Assembly: GCA_035291905.1 (NCBI GenBank) | Contig: DATDRF010000275.1 | Span: forward strand, 1-7,172 | Origin: JACPLA01 sp035291905 | GTDB lineage: Bacteria > Bacteroidota > Ignavibacteria > UBA10030 | DNA: 7,172 nt | Direction of reading: 5' to 3' | Shown here: piece by piece, positions 1 through 6,764 of the stretch | Layout: every line of letters starts with the position of its first letter | How positions within the stretch are numbered: position 1 is the first letter of the stretch | Program-made: the position numbers and the translations under genes | Notes under the pieces: generated by a model | What the model was told of the DNA's origin: nothing | What the model saw: the letters and a program-made list of their open reading frames with translations, nothing else | Database searches by the model: none

Positions 1-393
1 AAGAAGTATGTTCGTTAACAAAAAATAGGCCATGTGATTGAGCGCAAAACTCATTTCAAGTCCATCGACACTGACCTCGCGCTTGCCAAAATAGGCACCG
101 GCATTGTTGATCAGAATATCAAGGCCGTGGTACCGGGCAGTGAATTCCGACGCAAGGCGCCTCACTTCCTGTTGGGACGAAAGATCCGCCACAAGATACT
201 CGACGCGAGCGTTCGGAACCTTCCGTCTGATGCTTTGAACTTGTCGAATACACCTGCGAAGGTTCCGACCCACAATAACCACAGTTATGCCATATCGGGC
301 CAATTGTAGTGCAGTTGCTGCACCTATTCCCGAAGTGCCCCCCGTAATCAAACAGATCCTTGCCGATCCATTCTTCATGGTCTGTTCAGCCAT
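1..393 (-). CDS. Short-chain dehydrogenase/reductase (SDR), N-terminal part, cut by window edge
   Basis: This is a 131-residue N-terminal fragment of an NAD(P)-dependent SDR oxidoreductase; the rest lies beyond position 1. The Rossmann dinucleotide motif TGGTSGIG is at residues 17-24. The second strand ends in GRN (42-44), and Arg43 suggests NADP preference. A DL pair (70-71) contacts adenine, NNAG is at 96-99, and the conserved active-site Asn is in the LNH segment near 119. The catalytic Tyr-x-x-x-Lys would lie past the edge and cannot be checked. The run from LNHMAYF to the edge resembles retinol-dehydrogenase-like SDRs. The ATG at 393 shares one base with the stop of the FAD oxidoreductase upstream (TAATG), so the two are probably coupled. 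An in-frame ATG at 378 (MKNG) is an alternative start. The family is clear, but the substrate is unknown; a keto-sugar or lipid-linked intermediate would suit the locus. Confidence 0.93.
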   Translation of the reverse strand, partial: MAEQTMKNGSARICLITGGTSGIGAATALQLARYGITVVIVGRNLRRCIRQVQSIRRKVPNARVEYLVADLSSQQEVRRLASEFTARYHGLDILINNAGAYFGKREVSVDGLEMSFALNHMAYFLLTNILL

Positions 394-1724
394 TAATCGC
401 CCGGCTTGAGTACTTCAATCACTTCGTCAACCCTTGCATCGACATTTCTGATTGCTTCGTCATTAAACACGGGCCATGGGTGAATCTGTGCCGTTGAGAG
501 ATAGGCAAGTCCGGGAGCAAGACGGACAGGCGGAATCCGATCACCCCATCCGACAGGGTGAACCGGCTGGACATATCGCGCACGATGCACCGCCCAGGCC
601 GTAACGTCTTGCTCTTTGAAATCGGGCATAATAGCCTTAACCCCTTCCAGACTTTCCTGATGGATGCTTTCGTCGGTTCGTTTCCATATCGGTGACTGCT
701 GATCCCGATATCGCGGCAGATACACAAGATGAAATCCGCCAAACTCTTCTGTTCCTGCCAGGTTGCTCGTTTCGATGACCCCTGTAAAGGGAAGGCTCCT
801 GTCTGTCAGATTCAGAACGTAGTATGGTGTAAGAGACCGCTTCAGCAGAAGGGCTTCACACACCACGCCGAGATAATCGACCTCGCGCAGGGAGCCTTCG
901 AATGCGAGGTTCATTTCATTGAGCCACTGAACCGCAAAAGGAGCCGGAACGCAGAGGACGACCCCGGTTGCCGGGAGACTTTCATCGTTACATTGTACCA
1001 CCCATCTCGAACGATGACCGTTCCCGGTCCTGTCCAATCCCGTCACAACCTGACCGACCCGTACCTCGCCCCCGGCAGCTTCGATGGCCTTCCGCAACGC
1101 TCCAAACACTTTTCCGTAGCGGCCCTGAACAAATCCCAGCTTTTCAGATCGCCCTTTTGCTGAGCGCGCTGAGAGCATCCGAACAACGGTGGCCCAGATG
1201 AAACTTGCGGCAAACCGGTTGTATTCGGGCCCAAGCTTTGCAAGAAGAAGCGGTTCCCAGATCGACTCAAACAACCTTCTTCCCCCGTGTCGGATGAGGA
1301 ACGGCCCAACGGATTCCCGATCCAATCTTTTCCAGCTTCGGTTCATCGAACAGTAGGCGATAGTCCATCCCAATCGCAAACGATCGAGCAATGTCAGTGC
1401 AGGAAAACGGAGGAAGTCCGCGCTTGTTGTCATCTCCATTAACCGACTGTCAGTGAAGAACCCCGTCCGGGTTTTGTTCCAGCCGATTTCGTCGGCCAGG
1501 CCAAGCTCCCCCAACAGTTTGATGAGTGAATAATCTGTCGGTAGTATGCAATGATAAAACCGTTCCACAGGGATTCCATTCAACGTCGACTCGCTCGCGA
1601 GACCGCCAAGGTACGGATCCCGTTCATGCACGACCACAGGTATTCCGCGCCGGGCAAGACGCAAAGCAAGTGTGAGTCCGGTCATTCCACCTCCGATGAT
1701 CCTGACAGTCCCTCGCTCACTCAT
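393..1724 (-). CDS. FAD-dependent oxidoreductase, amine-oxidase/protoporphyrinogen-oxidase-like
   Basis: This is a predicted cytoplasmic flavoprotein of 443 residues. The N-terminal Rossmann FAD motif GGGMTG (11-16) follows the beta strand VRII, Glu34 at the end of the second strand should bind the ribose, and GGLAS (40-44) is the second FAD-contact loop typical of amine oxidase, phytoene desaturase and UDP-galactopyranose mutase relatives. The C-terminal stretch with STAQIHPWPVFNDEAI fits the closing FAD-binding segment. Such proteins occur in polysaccharide clusters, but their reaction is mostly undefined; I infer oxidation or isomerisation of a sugar or lipid-linked substrate. The reading frame is open further upstream to an ATG at 1778. 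I prefer the ATG at 1724 because the FAD motif then starts at a normal distance and the overlap with the acyltransferase falls from 62 to 8 nt (ATGAGTGA). The AAGGA at 1743-1739 is rather far from it (14 nt), so the start is not certain. Confidence 0.88.
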   Translation of the reverse strand: MSERGTVRIIGGGMTGLTLALRLARRGIPVVVHERDPYLGGLASESTLNGIPVERFYHCILPTDYSLIKLLGELGLADEIGWNKTRTGFFTDSRLMEMTTSADFLRFPALTLLDRLRLGWTIAYCSMNRSWKRLDRESVGPFLIRHGGRRLFESIWEPLLLAKLGPEYNRFAASFIWATVVRMLSARSAKGRSEKLGFVQGRYGKVFGALRKAIEAAGGEVRVGQVVTGLDRTGNGHRSRWVVQCNDESLPATGVVLCVPAPFAVQWLNEMNLAFEGSLREVDYLGVVCEALLLKRSLTPYYVLNLTDRSLPFTGVIETSNLAGTEEFGGFHLVYLPRYRDQQSPIWKRTDESIHQESLEGVKAIMPDFKEQDVTAWAVHRARYVQPVHPVGWGDRIPPVRLAPGLAYLSTAQIHPWPVFNDEAIRNVDARVDEVIEVLKPGD

Positions 1725-2388
1725 GCGTTGATAAACTTTCCTTCGCAGACCCCGCAGACTCGCGAACTCCATTGTCATGCCTGGAATAAACCCGGCCGCA
1801 TCGCCTGCATGTGTATAATCTCCCTGCTGCGTCCTGTTGCCATTGCGTCATAGGGACAAGCAGGGGTCCACAAGCGCAGACGTACCCGGCAATTCTCGCC
1901 GGGTTACCGACGACGAGCCCGTGCGGAGTAACGTCATGAGTCACAACACTTCCCATTCCCACCATGGCGAATTCATTGATCGTCAGTCCGGGACCGATAA
2001 TTGCACCGGCGCCTACCGTGACTCCCCGTTTCACATGCGTTGAAAGGGTCTCCTCGTTCGGCTCGCTGCCGGCGAGTCCGTCGGGATCAATGTGGAAGGC
2101 TCTCGGAAACCGGTCATTCGTGAACACGACGTGGGCCGACAACATAACGTTGTCTTCGATCGTTACTCCGGTGCATACATAGACGTTCGCGTTGAGTTTG
2201 CAGAAGTTTCCAATAATCACGTCGTATGCAACGTAGGTTTTTTCTCCCAGAATACATGACCGGCCCACACGAACGTTGTTCCGAATGTGAACATTGTCCC
2301 ATACGGAAGTTCCCTCCCCCAGGACGACACCCTCCTCGATCAGGGCGGTCGGGTGTATGCGACAATTCGGGTAACGGGGATCGATCAT
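1717..2388 (-). CDS. Left-handed beta-helix sugar N-acetyltransferase (WlbB/WbpD-like) with Cys4 tail
   Basis: The product has 223 residues. From about residue 10 to 165 it shows hexapeptide repeats (for example IHPTALI, VVLGEGTSVW, VTIEDNVML, VTVGAGAIIGPGLTI) forming a trimeric left-handed beta helix, closing with VVGNPARIAGYV (159-170). The FTNDRFPRA loop (89-97) corresponds to the FTN-x-x-x-PR loop of WlbB/WbpD, enzymes that acetylate the 3-amino group of a UDP-2-acetamido-3-amino sugar acid with acetyl-CoA. After the helix come CAC (Cys171, Cys173) and CRRC (Cys194, Cys197), a likely structural zinc site seen in some relatives, and then a low-complexity end. The ATG at 2388 is overlapped by the dehydrogenase stop (ATGA) and preceded by AAAGG at 7 nt, so the start is well supported. 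Its place after an aminotransferase and a dehydrogenase supports N-acylation of a 3-amino sugar. The acyl group may not be acetyl, given the ACP in the locus. Confidence 0.93.
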   Translation of the reverse strand: MIDPRYPNCRIHPTALIEEGVVLGEGTSVWDNVHIRNNVRVGRSCILGEKTYVAYDVIIGNFCKLNANVYVCTGVTIEDNVMLSAHVVFTNDRFPRAFHIDPDGLAGSEPNEETLSTHVKRGVTVGAGAIIGPGLTINEFAMVGMGSVVTHDVTPHGLVVGNPARIAGYVCACGPLLVPMTQWQQDAAGRLYTCRRCGRVYSRHDNGVRESAGSAKESLSTHE

Positions 2389-3380
2389 GTCGCGACCTTT
2401 TCCCAGTGATTTTCCTGAGCTGCCTTGTATGCAGACTGGATTACCCGAACCGACTCGACAGCGTCTTCCGCGGTGATCAGTGCACGGCCGGCACCGGTAA
2501 TGGTTTCGATGAAATTACTCAACTGGCTGCCAACAGCCCTGAATTTGTCGTACCCGGATCCAAACGAAATCCATCCCAGCTTCTCACTTTGACGGTACCG
2601 GCTCGAGCTCCATCCCACCTCCAGCATCCCTTCTGTGCCGTACACGCGGATGAAGTACGGGCTTTCTTTGTGAATGGACCATGAGAGATCGATCGATGCT
2701 ATCGTGCCATCCGTGCACCGGACAAAAAGGCGGCTGGTATCTTCAACCTCGAGGGACTGCCAGCGTTTACCGTAAATTGCCTGCTGGGATTCGATGGGAC
2801 CGATAAGATATCGCACGATATCGACGCTGTGGCTTCCGTTGTCAATCAAAACACCGCCGCCGGCAATCTCATATTTGGCGTTCCAGCGATTCTTCATGTC
2901 AACCCGCGAGCAAAACTCATTCTCAAAGACGATAATCTCTCCGAGAATCCCGCTTTCAATGATGTTCTTTGCCCTGATGATGTCCTGTACGTAGCGAAAC
3001 TTGGAGGCCATCATCAGAACGCGGTCGCACTCTCTTGCGGTTGTCACCATTGCCTCCGCATCCTCCACCCTTGTTGCCAGGGGCTTTTCACACAGAACGT
3101 GCACTCCGGACCGAAGCGCGTGTTCCGCAATCGCCCGATGTGTATTCGGCGGAGAGCAAATCACCAGCGCGTCAGGCTTTACTTTTTCGAGCATTTCACC
3201 TGCATCATAGGACGGCGTTATACCGAATGCCTCAGCGGTGCTCTCCGCTGCCTTCCTGTCGGTATCCGCAACACCGACCAGCTTCGCCCGCGTCTCGTTC
3301 TGAATGGTCTGAAGATGCACCTGGCTGATCCGCCCACAACCTACAAGCGCGATTCGAATTACTGAATTGTTGGCCGTCAT
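2385..3380 (-). CDS. Gfo/Idh/MocA family NAD(P)-dependent sugar dehydrogenase
   Basis: This is a 331-residue oxidoreductase of the usual family length. The N-terminal Rossmann domain has GCGRIS (14-19), with Asp39 in VADTD at the end of strand two, favouring NAD over NADP. EKP (98-100) carries the conserved catalytic-region Lys99. The C-terminal domain begins near residue 125 and holds GGGVLIDNGSHSVD (173-187), where Asp180, His184 and Asp187 match the family D-x-G-x-H-x-x-D signature. In amino-sugar loci such enzymes (WlbA/WbpB) oxidise C3 of a UDP-sugar to a 3-keto product for the adjacent aminotransferase; NtdC and inositol dehydrogenases are other members. The sequence does not look especially close to WlbA, so the substrate is open. 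The gene overlaps the aminotransferase stop and the acyltransferase start by 4 nt each (ATGA). AGGAG lies only 2 nt from the ATG, behind a G-rich tract that could also serve as binding site. Confidence 0.94.
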   Translation of the reverse strand: MTANNSVIRIALVGCGRISQVHLQTIQNETRAKLVGVADTDRKAAESTAEAFGITPSYDAGEMLEKVKPDALVICSPPNTHRAIAEHALRSGVHVLCEKPLATRVEDAEAMVTTARECDRVLMMASKFRYVQDIIRAKNIIESGILGEIIVFENEFCSRVDMKNRWNAKYEIAGGGVLIDNGSHSVDIVRYLIGPIESQQAIYGKRWQSLEVEDTSRLFVRCTDGTIASIDLSWSIHKESPYFIRVYGTEGMLEVGWSSSRYRQSEKLGWISFGSGYDKFRAVGSQLSNFIETITGAGRALITAEDAVESVRVIQSAYKAAQENHWEKVAT

Positions 3381-4672
3381 GACTCCTGCCCCCCCCTTGC
3401 TGCTTTTCGCAGGTTGTCAGCAATATGGTCGACGTGTTCGCTCGTGTAGAACTCGTTCCAGGGAATCACCAGAACCTGAGAGAGCGCCTTTATCGTGCCC
3501 GGAAAGTTCTTCCGGTCATGGTCAGGCGGGGTAGCGTTCTCCCTTGCGCGATCAGAATATGGCCACCGGCTGTTGCCCAACGTAACCTGGTCGCGGAAGA
3601 CCTGACACTCAAAGGCAGGCTTGCCGATGTAGCGCGGCGCGGCAAAGATCCCGTTTTCCTTCATTTTCGCCGCTATATCGTTCAACGGCACCCGGTGTTC
3701 ATCGATATTGACGCAGAATTTCCAGTACACCGGAGAGGAATTCTCATAAGCCTTCTGGGGCGTAACCCCGGGAATGCCCGCGATCTTCTTTGCGAATCGC
3801 GCAGCAGAGACACGCCTGTTCCGGACGACATCCGTCAGCTTGCCAAGCTGGGCTATTCCAACCGCTGCAGTCACTTCGTTCATTCTGTAATTCAACGCAA
3901 GAAAATAGTGGTCCGGCTTGGGGTCTCCGTATCCCCACGCTTTGTTAATAGAGAGATACATTCGGCGCGCGAGGTTGGCATCATTGGTCATCACCATGCC
4001 TCCTTCTCCCGTCGTCATATGTTTTCCCTGCTGGAAGCTGAAACAGCTGATCGAGCCGAACGTACCGACCGCTTGACCGTCGTACGTGGCGTCAAAAGCC
4101 TGAGCGCAGTCCTCAATCACCGGAATATTCCGCTTCCTGCACAGTTCCATGATCGGTCCCATGTCGCAGGGAATTCCGAAGAGGTGCGTCACAATCACCG
4201 CTTTCGTCCGTTTCGTGAGCCGCGGCTCAATGGTCTCAGCGGTGACACAATAGCTGTCGGGATCAACATCACAAAAAACCGGAATCGCGCCCTGGTACAG
4301 TATAGGCGTTAACGCACCCATATCCGTGATCGGGGTTGTGACAATTTCGTCCCCCGGCTCGGGGTTCAGCGCGGCGACTGCAAGATGCACGGCCGCTGTC
4401 CCGCTTGTACACGCAAAGGCATGCTTCATACCATGGCGGGCGGCAAACTCCTTTTCCAGACGTGATACATACGTCCCGCGCACGCTCCAGAGAGTTCCCG
4501 TTTCAAGAACCTGGCGCACCAACTCAAGCTCTTCTGCTCCGAGGTTGCGGCCTGAACTATCGCCATCACTCGGCAGGCGCATGGCGCCACTGCTTCTCTT
4601 TGATTGGTCTGATACCGTACGGGCCTGGTTTGTCGATACTGACTGTTCGGATTGTTTGTCTTGTTCCGGCAT
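3377..4672 (-). CDS. DegT/DnrJ/EryC1/StrS family PLP-dependent sugar aminotransferase
   Basis: This is a fold-type I aminotransferase of 431 residues, expected to transfer an amino group (usually from glutamate or glutamine) to a keto-sugar, here most likely the 3-keto product of the following dehydrogenase. TSGTAA (89-94) binds the PLP phosphate, EDCAQA (187-192) supplies the Asp and Gln for the cofactor ring, and SFQQGKHMTTGEGG holds the Schiff-base Lys217. NYRMNEVTAAVG follows, with the family's active-site Asn/Arg region. The QQGKHMTTGEGG form recalls the aminocyclitol/AHBA/kanosamine-type aminotransferases more than WbpE. I chose the ATG at 4672 because AAAGGA (4686-4681) lies 8 nt before it. 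This gives a Gln/Ser-rich 30-residue leader and a 107-nt overlap with the glycosyltransferase. The ATG at 4582 (MRLPSDGD) is the alternative that best fits the family's usual N-terminus, with a 17-nt overlap; an upstream TTG at 4678 is also in frame. Confidence 0.93.
   Translation of the reverse strand: MPEQDKQSEQSVSTNQARTVSDQSKRSSGAMRLPSDGDSSGRNLGAEELELVRQVLETGTLWSVRGTYVSRLEKEFAARHGMKHAFACTSGTAAVHLAVAALNPEPGDEIVTTPITDMGALTPILYQGAIPVFCDVDPDSYCVTAETIEPRLTKRTKAVIVTHLFGIPCDMGPIMELCRKRNIPVIEDCAQAFDATYDGQAVGTFGSISCFSFQQGKHMTTGEGGMVMTNDANLARRMYLSINKAWGYGDPKPDHYFLALNYRMNEVTAAVGIAQLGKLTDVVRNRRVSAARFAKKIAGIPGVTPQKAYENSSPVYWKFCVNIDEHRVPLNDIAAKMKENGIFAAPRYIGKPAFECQVFRDQVTLGNSRWPYSDRARENATPPDHDRKNFPGTIKALSQVLVIPWNEFYTSEHVDHIADNLRKAARGGQES
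3389..3396 (-). other. G8 homopolymer at the aminotransferase/dehydrogenase junction
   Basis: The minus strand reads AAGGGGGGGGCAGGAG just before the aminotransferase stop and the dehydrogenase ATG. In frame it encodes Arg-Gly-Gly-Gln-Glu-Ser-stop. Eight consecutive G form a potential slippery site. A -1 slip, or one added G, places the aminotransferase in the dehydrogenase frame with no stop between. The tract may also act as part of the ribosome binding site for the dehydrogenase. The run is seen directly; any slippage is inference. Confidence 0.6.
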
Positions 4673-5417
4673 TTGCAAAATCCTTTACTTGGTCTGCTTT
4701 CATCGGGAATCCTGTAATTCTCCACAGGAGAACCCGGATCAGGTATTTCAAGTGAGAGATCGAAACTCTTACAACTCTGATCTTGCTCGCGCCAAACCGG
4801 CGGGAATGCAGGCGCTCGGGAATCTCTGCAATCCTTGCATGCTGAAGAATGGCGGAGACAAGCAGCTCAGTAACCGCGAGAAAACCGTTGCTTGTTGATT
4901 CGAGGTTCTCCAGGATATTCCGCCGGTACGCCCTGAAACAACTTGTATAGGTGTAAAGAGGATCAGGCAGGACCATCCAATAGAGCCGTGAGAGCGCTTT
5001 ACTCAGCATCAACCTCCATGGAACAACATTCACAACCTCACCCTCGGGATGATAGGGACTTCCTGTCACGACATCATACCCTGATCGCAGCTTGGCAAGA
5101 AGGTCGAGAACGCCGATCGGATCGTACGTACAGTCACTGTCCATGGTGACGATCTCCTCTCCCCTGCTCGAACTGAAGCCCGTTCGCAACGCGGCCCCCA
5201 GGCCCCGGTTGATTTCATGGGTCACAATCCTGAAAGGCAACCCAGCCAGGAACTCGCGGATTCTTCCGGCGGTGCCGTCCACGGAACCGTCATCCACGAA
5301 GAGGATTTCAACATCTCCGTCAACCGAGAGGAGCGGAATCAAGGCCTTGAGTCGTTCCGCAAGCTGCGGGATGCCGGCTGCTTCGTTGTAGCACGGGATG
5401 ATCAATGTTGTTTTCAT
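4566..5417 (-). CDS. Family 2 glycosyltransferase, dolichol-/polyprenol-phosphate sugar synthase-like
   Basis: This is a GT-A inverting glycosyltransferase of 283 residues from the chosen start. It opens with the first strand TTLIIPCYNE, followed by FVDDGS (40-45) for nucleotide binding, NRGLGAALRTG from about 70, the DSD metal-binding motif (93-95) in MDSDCTYDP, and RRFGASK (206-212), matching the R-x-x-G-x-SK signature of DPM1-type enzymes. Those move a sugar from a nucleotide donor to polyprenol phosphate at the cytoplasmic membrane face. I see no convincing transmembrane helix, unlike members with membrane extensions. The start at 5417 places the first strand at the N-terminus and has GAAGG close by; ATG 5453 and TTG 5462 are in-frame alternatives. 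The last 35 or so residues are not recognisable as family sequence and overlap the aminotransferase. It probably hands the locus sugar, or a partner sugar, to a lipid carrier; donor and acceptor are unknown. Confidence 0.9.
   Translation of the reverse strand: MKTTLIIPCYNEAAGIPQLAERLKALIPLLSVDGDVEILFVDDGSVDGTAGRIREFLAGLPFRIVTHEINRGLGAALRTGFSSSRGEEIVTMDSDCTYDPIGVLDLLAKLRSGYDVVTGSPYHPEGEVVNVVPWRLMLSKALSRLYWMVLPDPLYTYTSCFRAYRRNILENLESTSNGFLAVTELLVSAILQHARIAEIPERLHSRRFGASKIRVVRVSISHLKYLIRVLLWRITGFPMKADQVKDFANAGTRQTIRTVSIDKPGPYGIRPIKEKQWRHAPAE
4681..4686 (-). promoter_or_regulatory. Ribosome binding site AAAGGA for the aminotransferase
   Basis: The minus strand reads AAAGGA eight bases before the ATG at 4672. 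This is the best-spaced Shine-Dalgarno candidate around the three possible starts (TTG 4678, ATG 4672, ATG 4582) and lies inside the coding region of the upstream glycosyltransferase. It supports the longer aminotransferase start, although the 4582 start fits the family alignment better. Confidence 0.5.
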
Positions 5418-5471
5418 AAAGCCTTCATTGTGCGGAATGAGCGGCTGAAACATGTCTGCCAAAGACCTCGC

Positions 5472-6740
5472 TCAGAGAATATCGAATGGCACGTTGTTTA
5501 TTACTTCCGGCAGCACCATTGATTTCCGCTCCTCCAAATCAATCGACTCGGCCGGGAAGCTCATCAATTGTTCATCCAACGGGGAAACGAATTCGTCGGG
5601 CTCTTGATCCGCCACACCAAGAAAACACCTGATGGCCTGAACAATTCGATCAGATGCCTTCCCATCCCCAAACGGATTGACCCCGTTTGACATTCGTTCA
5701 TAATGTGCCCGGTCCTGCAGAAGTCGTGATGCCTCTGAGACGATTCGTTCTTTGTCCGTTCCAACGAGTCTTGATGTTCCCGCAAGGACCGCCTCCGGCC
5801 GCTCAGTCGATTCCCTCATCACCAGGACAGGCTTCCTGAACGACGGCGCCTCCTCTTGAACGCCTCCCGAATCACTCAAAAGAAATCTGCATCGCTTCAT
5901 AAGGAAAACGAAATCGAGGTAGTTCAATGGTTCGATGAGGGCTACGTTTTTCAGGTTCTTCAACAGAGTAAAGACCGGCTCCCTCACATTCGGATTCAAA
6001 TGAACCGGGTAGACAAACTCAATGTCCCCGAACTTCCGCGCAAGCTCACTGATCGCCCTGCAGATAGACTCAAATCCTGCACCGAAACTCTCCCTCCTGT
6101 GGCCGGTAATGAGCACAAATGGTCTGCCGTTTTCCTCACCAAAGTTCTTGGGAATGTTGGCAGCGACGCGGCTCTCGACCTTTTCTCCAATCATGTTCAA
6201 GGCGTCGACGACAGGATTTCCGGTCACGTAAATTGTTGAAAGAGCTCCTTCGTTCAAGAGATTACGCTTTGAAAGCTGGGTGGGCGCAAAGTGAAGAGAG
6301 GTCAACCTCGAGGTGAGCACCCTGTTCATTTCCTCCGGATAAGGGGAATACATCTTCCATGTACGAAGGCCGGCCTCGACATGAGCCACAGGGATCCTGT
6401 TATAAAATGCAGCCATAGCAGCTGCGAAGACCGTCGTTGTATCACCCTGGACAACCACAAGATCAGGCCGGAGTTTTTTCAGGTACTCATCCATTCTGCT
6501 CAGAGCCCGCGCGGTGAGGTCGCTCAGCGACTGCCGCGGCTGCATGAGATTCAGGTCTGCATCGGGAACGATGCCAAAGACGCTCAGCGCCTGATCAAGC
6601 AATTCTCTGTGCTGAGCCGTACTACACACATGGGTTTCCAAAAGACCGACGTTCCGGGCCGCGACAATGACGGGAGCGAGTTTTATCACTTCCGGCCGCG
6701 TACCAACTACGAAACTTATTTTCTTCTTCTGATCTGTCAC
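5472..6740 (-). CDS. wecB: Non-hydrolysing UDP-N-acetylglucosamine 2-epimerase (WecB/WbpI-like)
   Basis: The 422-residue enzyme has the GT-B-like epimerase fold that interconverts UDP-GlcNAc and UDP-ManNAc, or in WbpI/WlbD the 2,3-diacetamido uronate equivalents. Visible motifs are GTRPE (13-17), QHR (43-45), QGDTTT (98-103), HVEAGLRT (120-127), PEEMNR (135-140), TGNPVVDA (173-180), TGHRRE (212-217), DSGGVQEEA (300-308), TERPE (322-326) and NPFGDG (365-370). Asp100, Glu122, Glu136 or Glu137, and His214 align with the catalytic acids and His of E. coli WecB, so the enzyme looks intact. It is longer than typical members (about 375) because of a roughly 37-residue acidic C-terminal tail after RCFLG. 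The start is GTG at 6740, with AAGAG about 9 nt upstream and 24 nt after the ACP stop. Which of the WecB and WbpI/WlbD substrates it uses cannot be told from motifs; the dehydrogenase/aminotransferase/acyltransferase neighbours allow the latter. Confidence 0.94.
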   Translation of the reverse strand: MTDQKKKISFVVGTRPEVIKLAPVIVAARNVGLLETHVCSTAQHRELLDQALSVFGIVPDADLNLMQPRQSLSDLTARALSRMDEYLKKLRPDLVVVQGDTTTVFAAAMAAFYNRIPVAHVEAGLRTWKMYSPYPEEMNRVLTSRLTSLHFAPTQLSKRNLLNEGALSTIYVTGNPVVDALNMIGEKVESRVAANIPKNFGEENGRPFVLITGHRRESFGAGFESICRAISELARKFGDIEFVYPVHLNPNVREPVFTLLKNLKNVALIEPLNYLDFVFLMKRCRFLLSDSGGVQEEAPSFRKPVLVMRESTERPEAVLAGTSRLVGTDKERIVSEASRLLQDRAHYERMSNGVNPFGDGKASDRIVQAIRCFLGVADQEPDEFVSPLDEQLMSFPAESIDLEERKSMVLPEVINNVPFDIL

Positions 6741-6764
6741 TTTTGGAATCTCTTCGTTTGCCTC

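Noticed and set aside
34..309. A 91-codon plus-strand open frame at the left edge
   Set aside because: The minus strand here encodes a clear SDR N-terminus with TGGTSGIG and NNAG, so the plus-strand frame is a shadow.
1725..1778. An 18-residue N-terminal extension of the FAD oxidoreductase (ATG at 1778)
   Set aside because: It would overlap the acyltransferase by 62 nt, lacks a good ribosome binding site, and puts extra sequence before a Rossmann strand that normally sits at the N-terminus. Kept only as an alternative start.
2829..3365. A 178-codon plus-strand frame with many Cys and His residues
   Set aside because: It is antisense to the Gfo/Idh/MocA gene. The Cys/His content is irregular and does not form a zinc-finger pattern.
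3425..4312. A 295-codon open frame on the plus strand
   Set aside because: It lies entirely antisense to the aminotransferase, whose motifs are intact. Its translation is Arg/His-rich with no recognisable domain, so it is a shadow frame.
4326..4898. A 190-codon plus-strand open frame across the aminotransferase/glycosyltransferase junction
   Set aside because: It is antisense to two well-supported genes, and its translation has no family motif and is Ser/Arg-rich.
6741..6764. Possible promoter or terminator between the ACP and the epimerase
   Set aside because: The 24-nt gap holds only a purine-rich ribosome binding site. I see no inverted repeat with a T run and no convincing -10/-35 pair.
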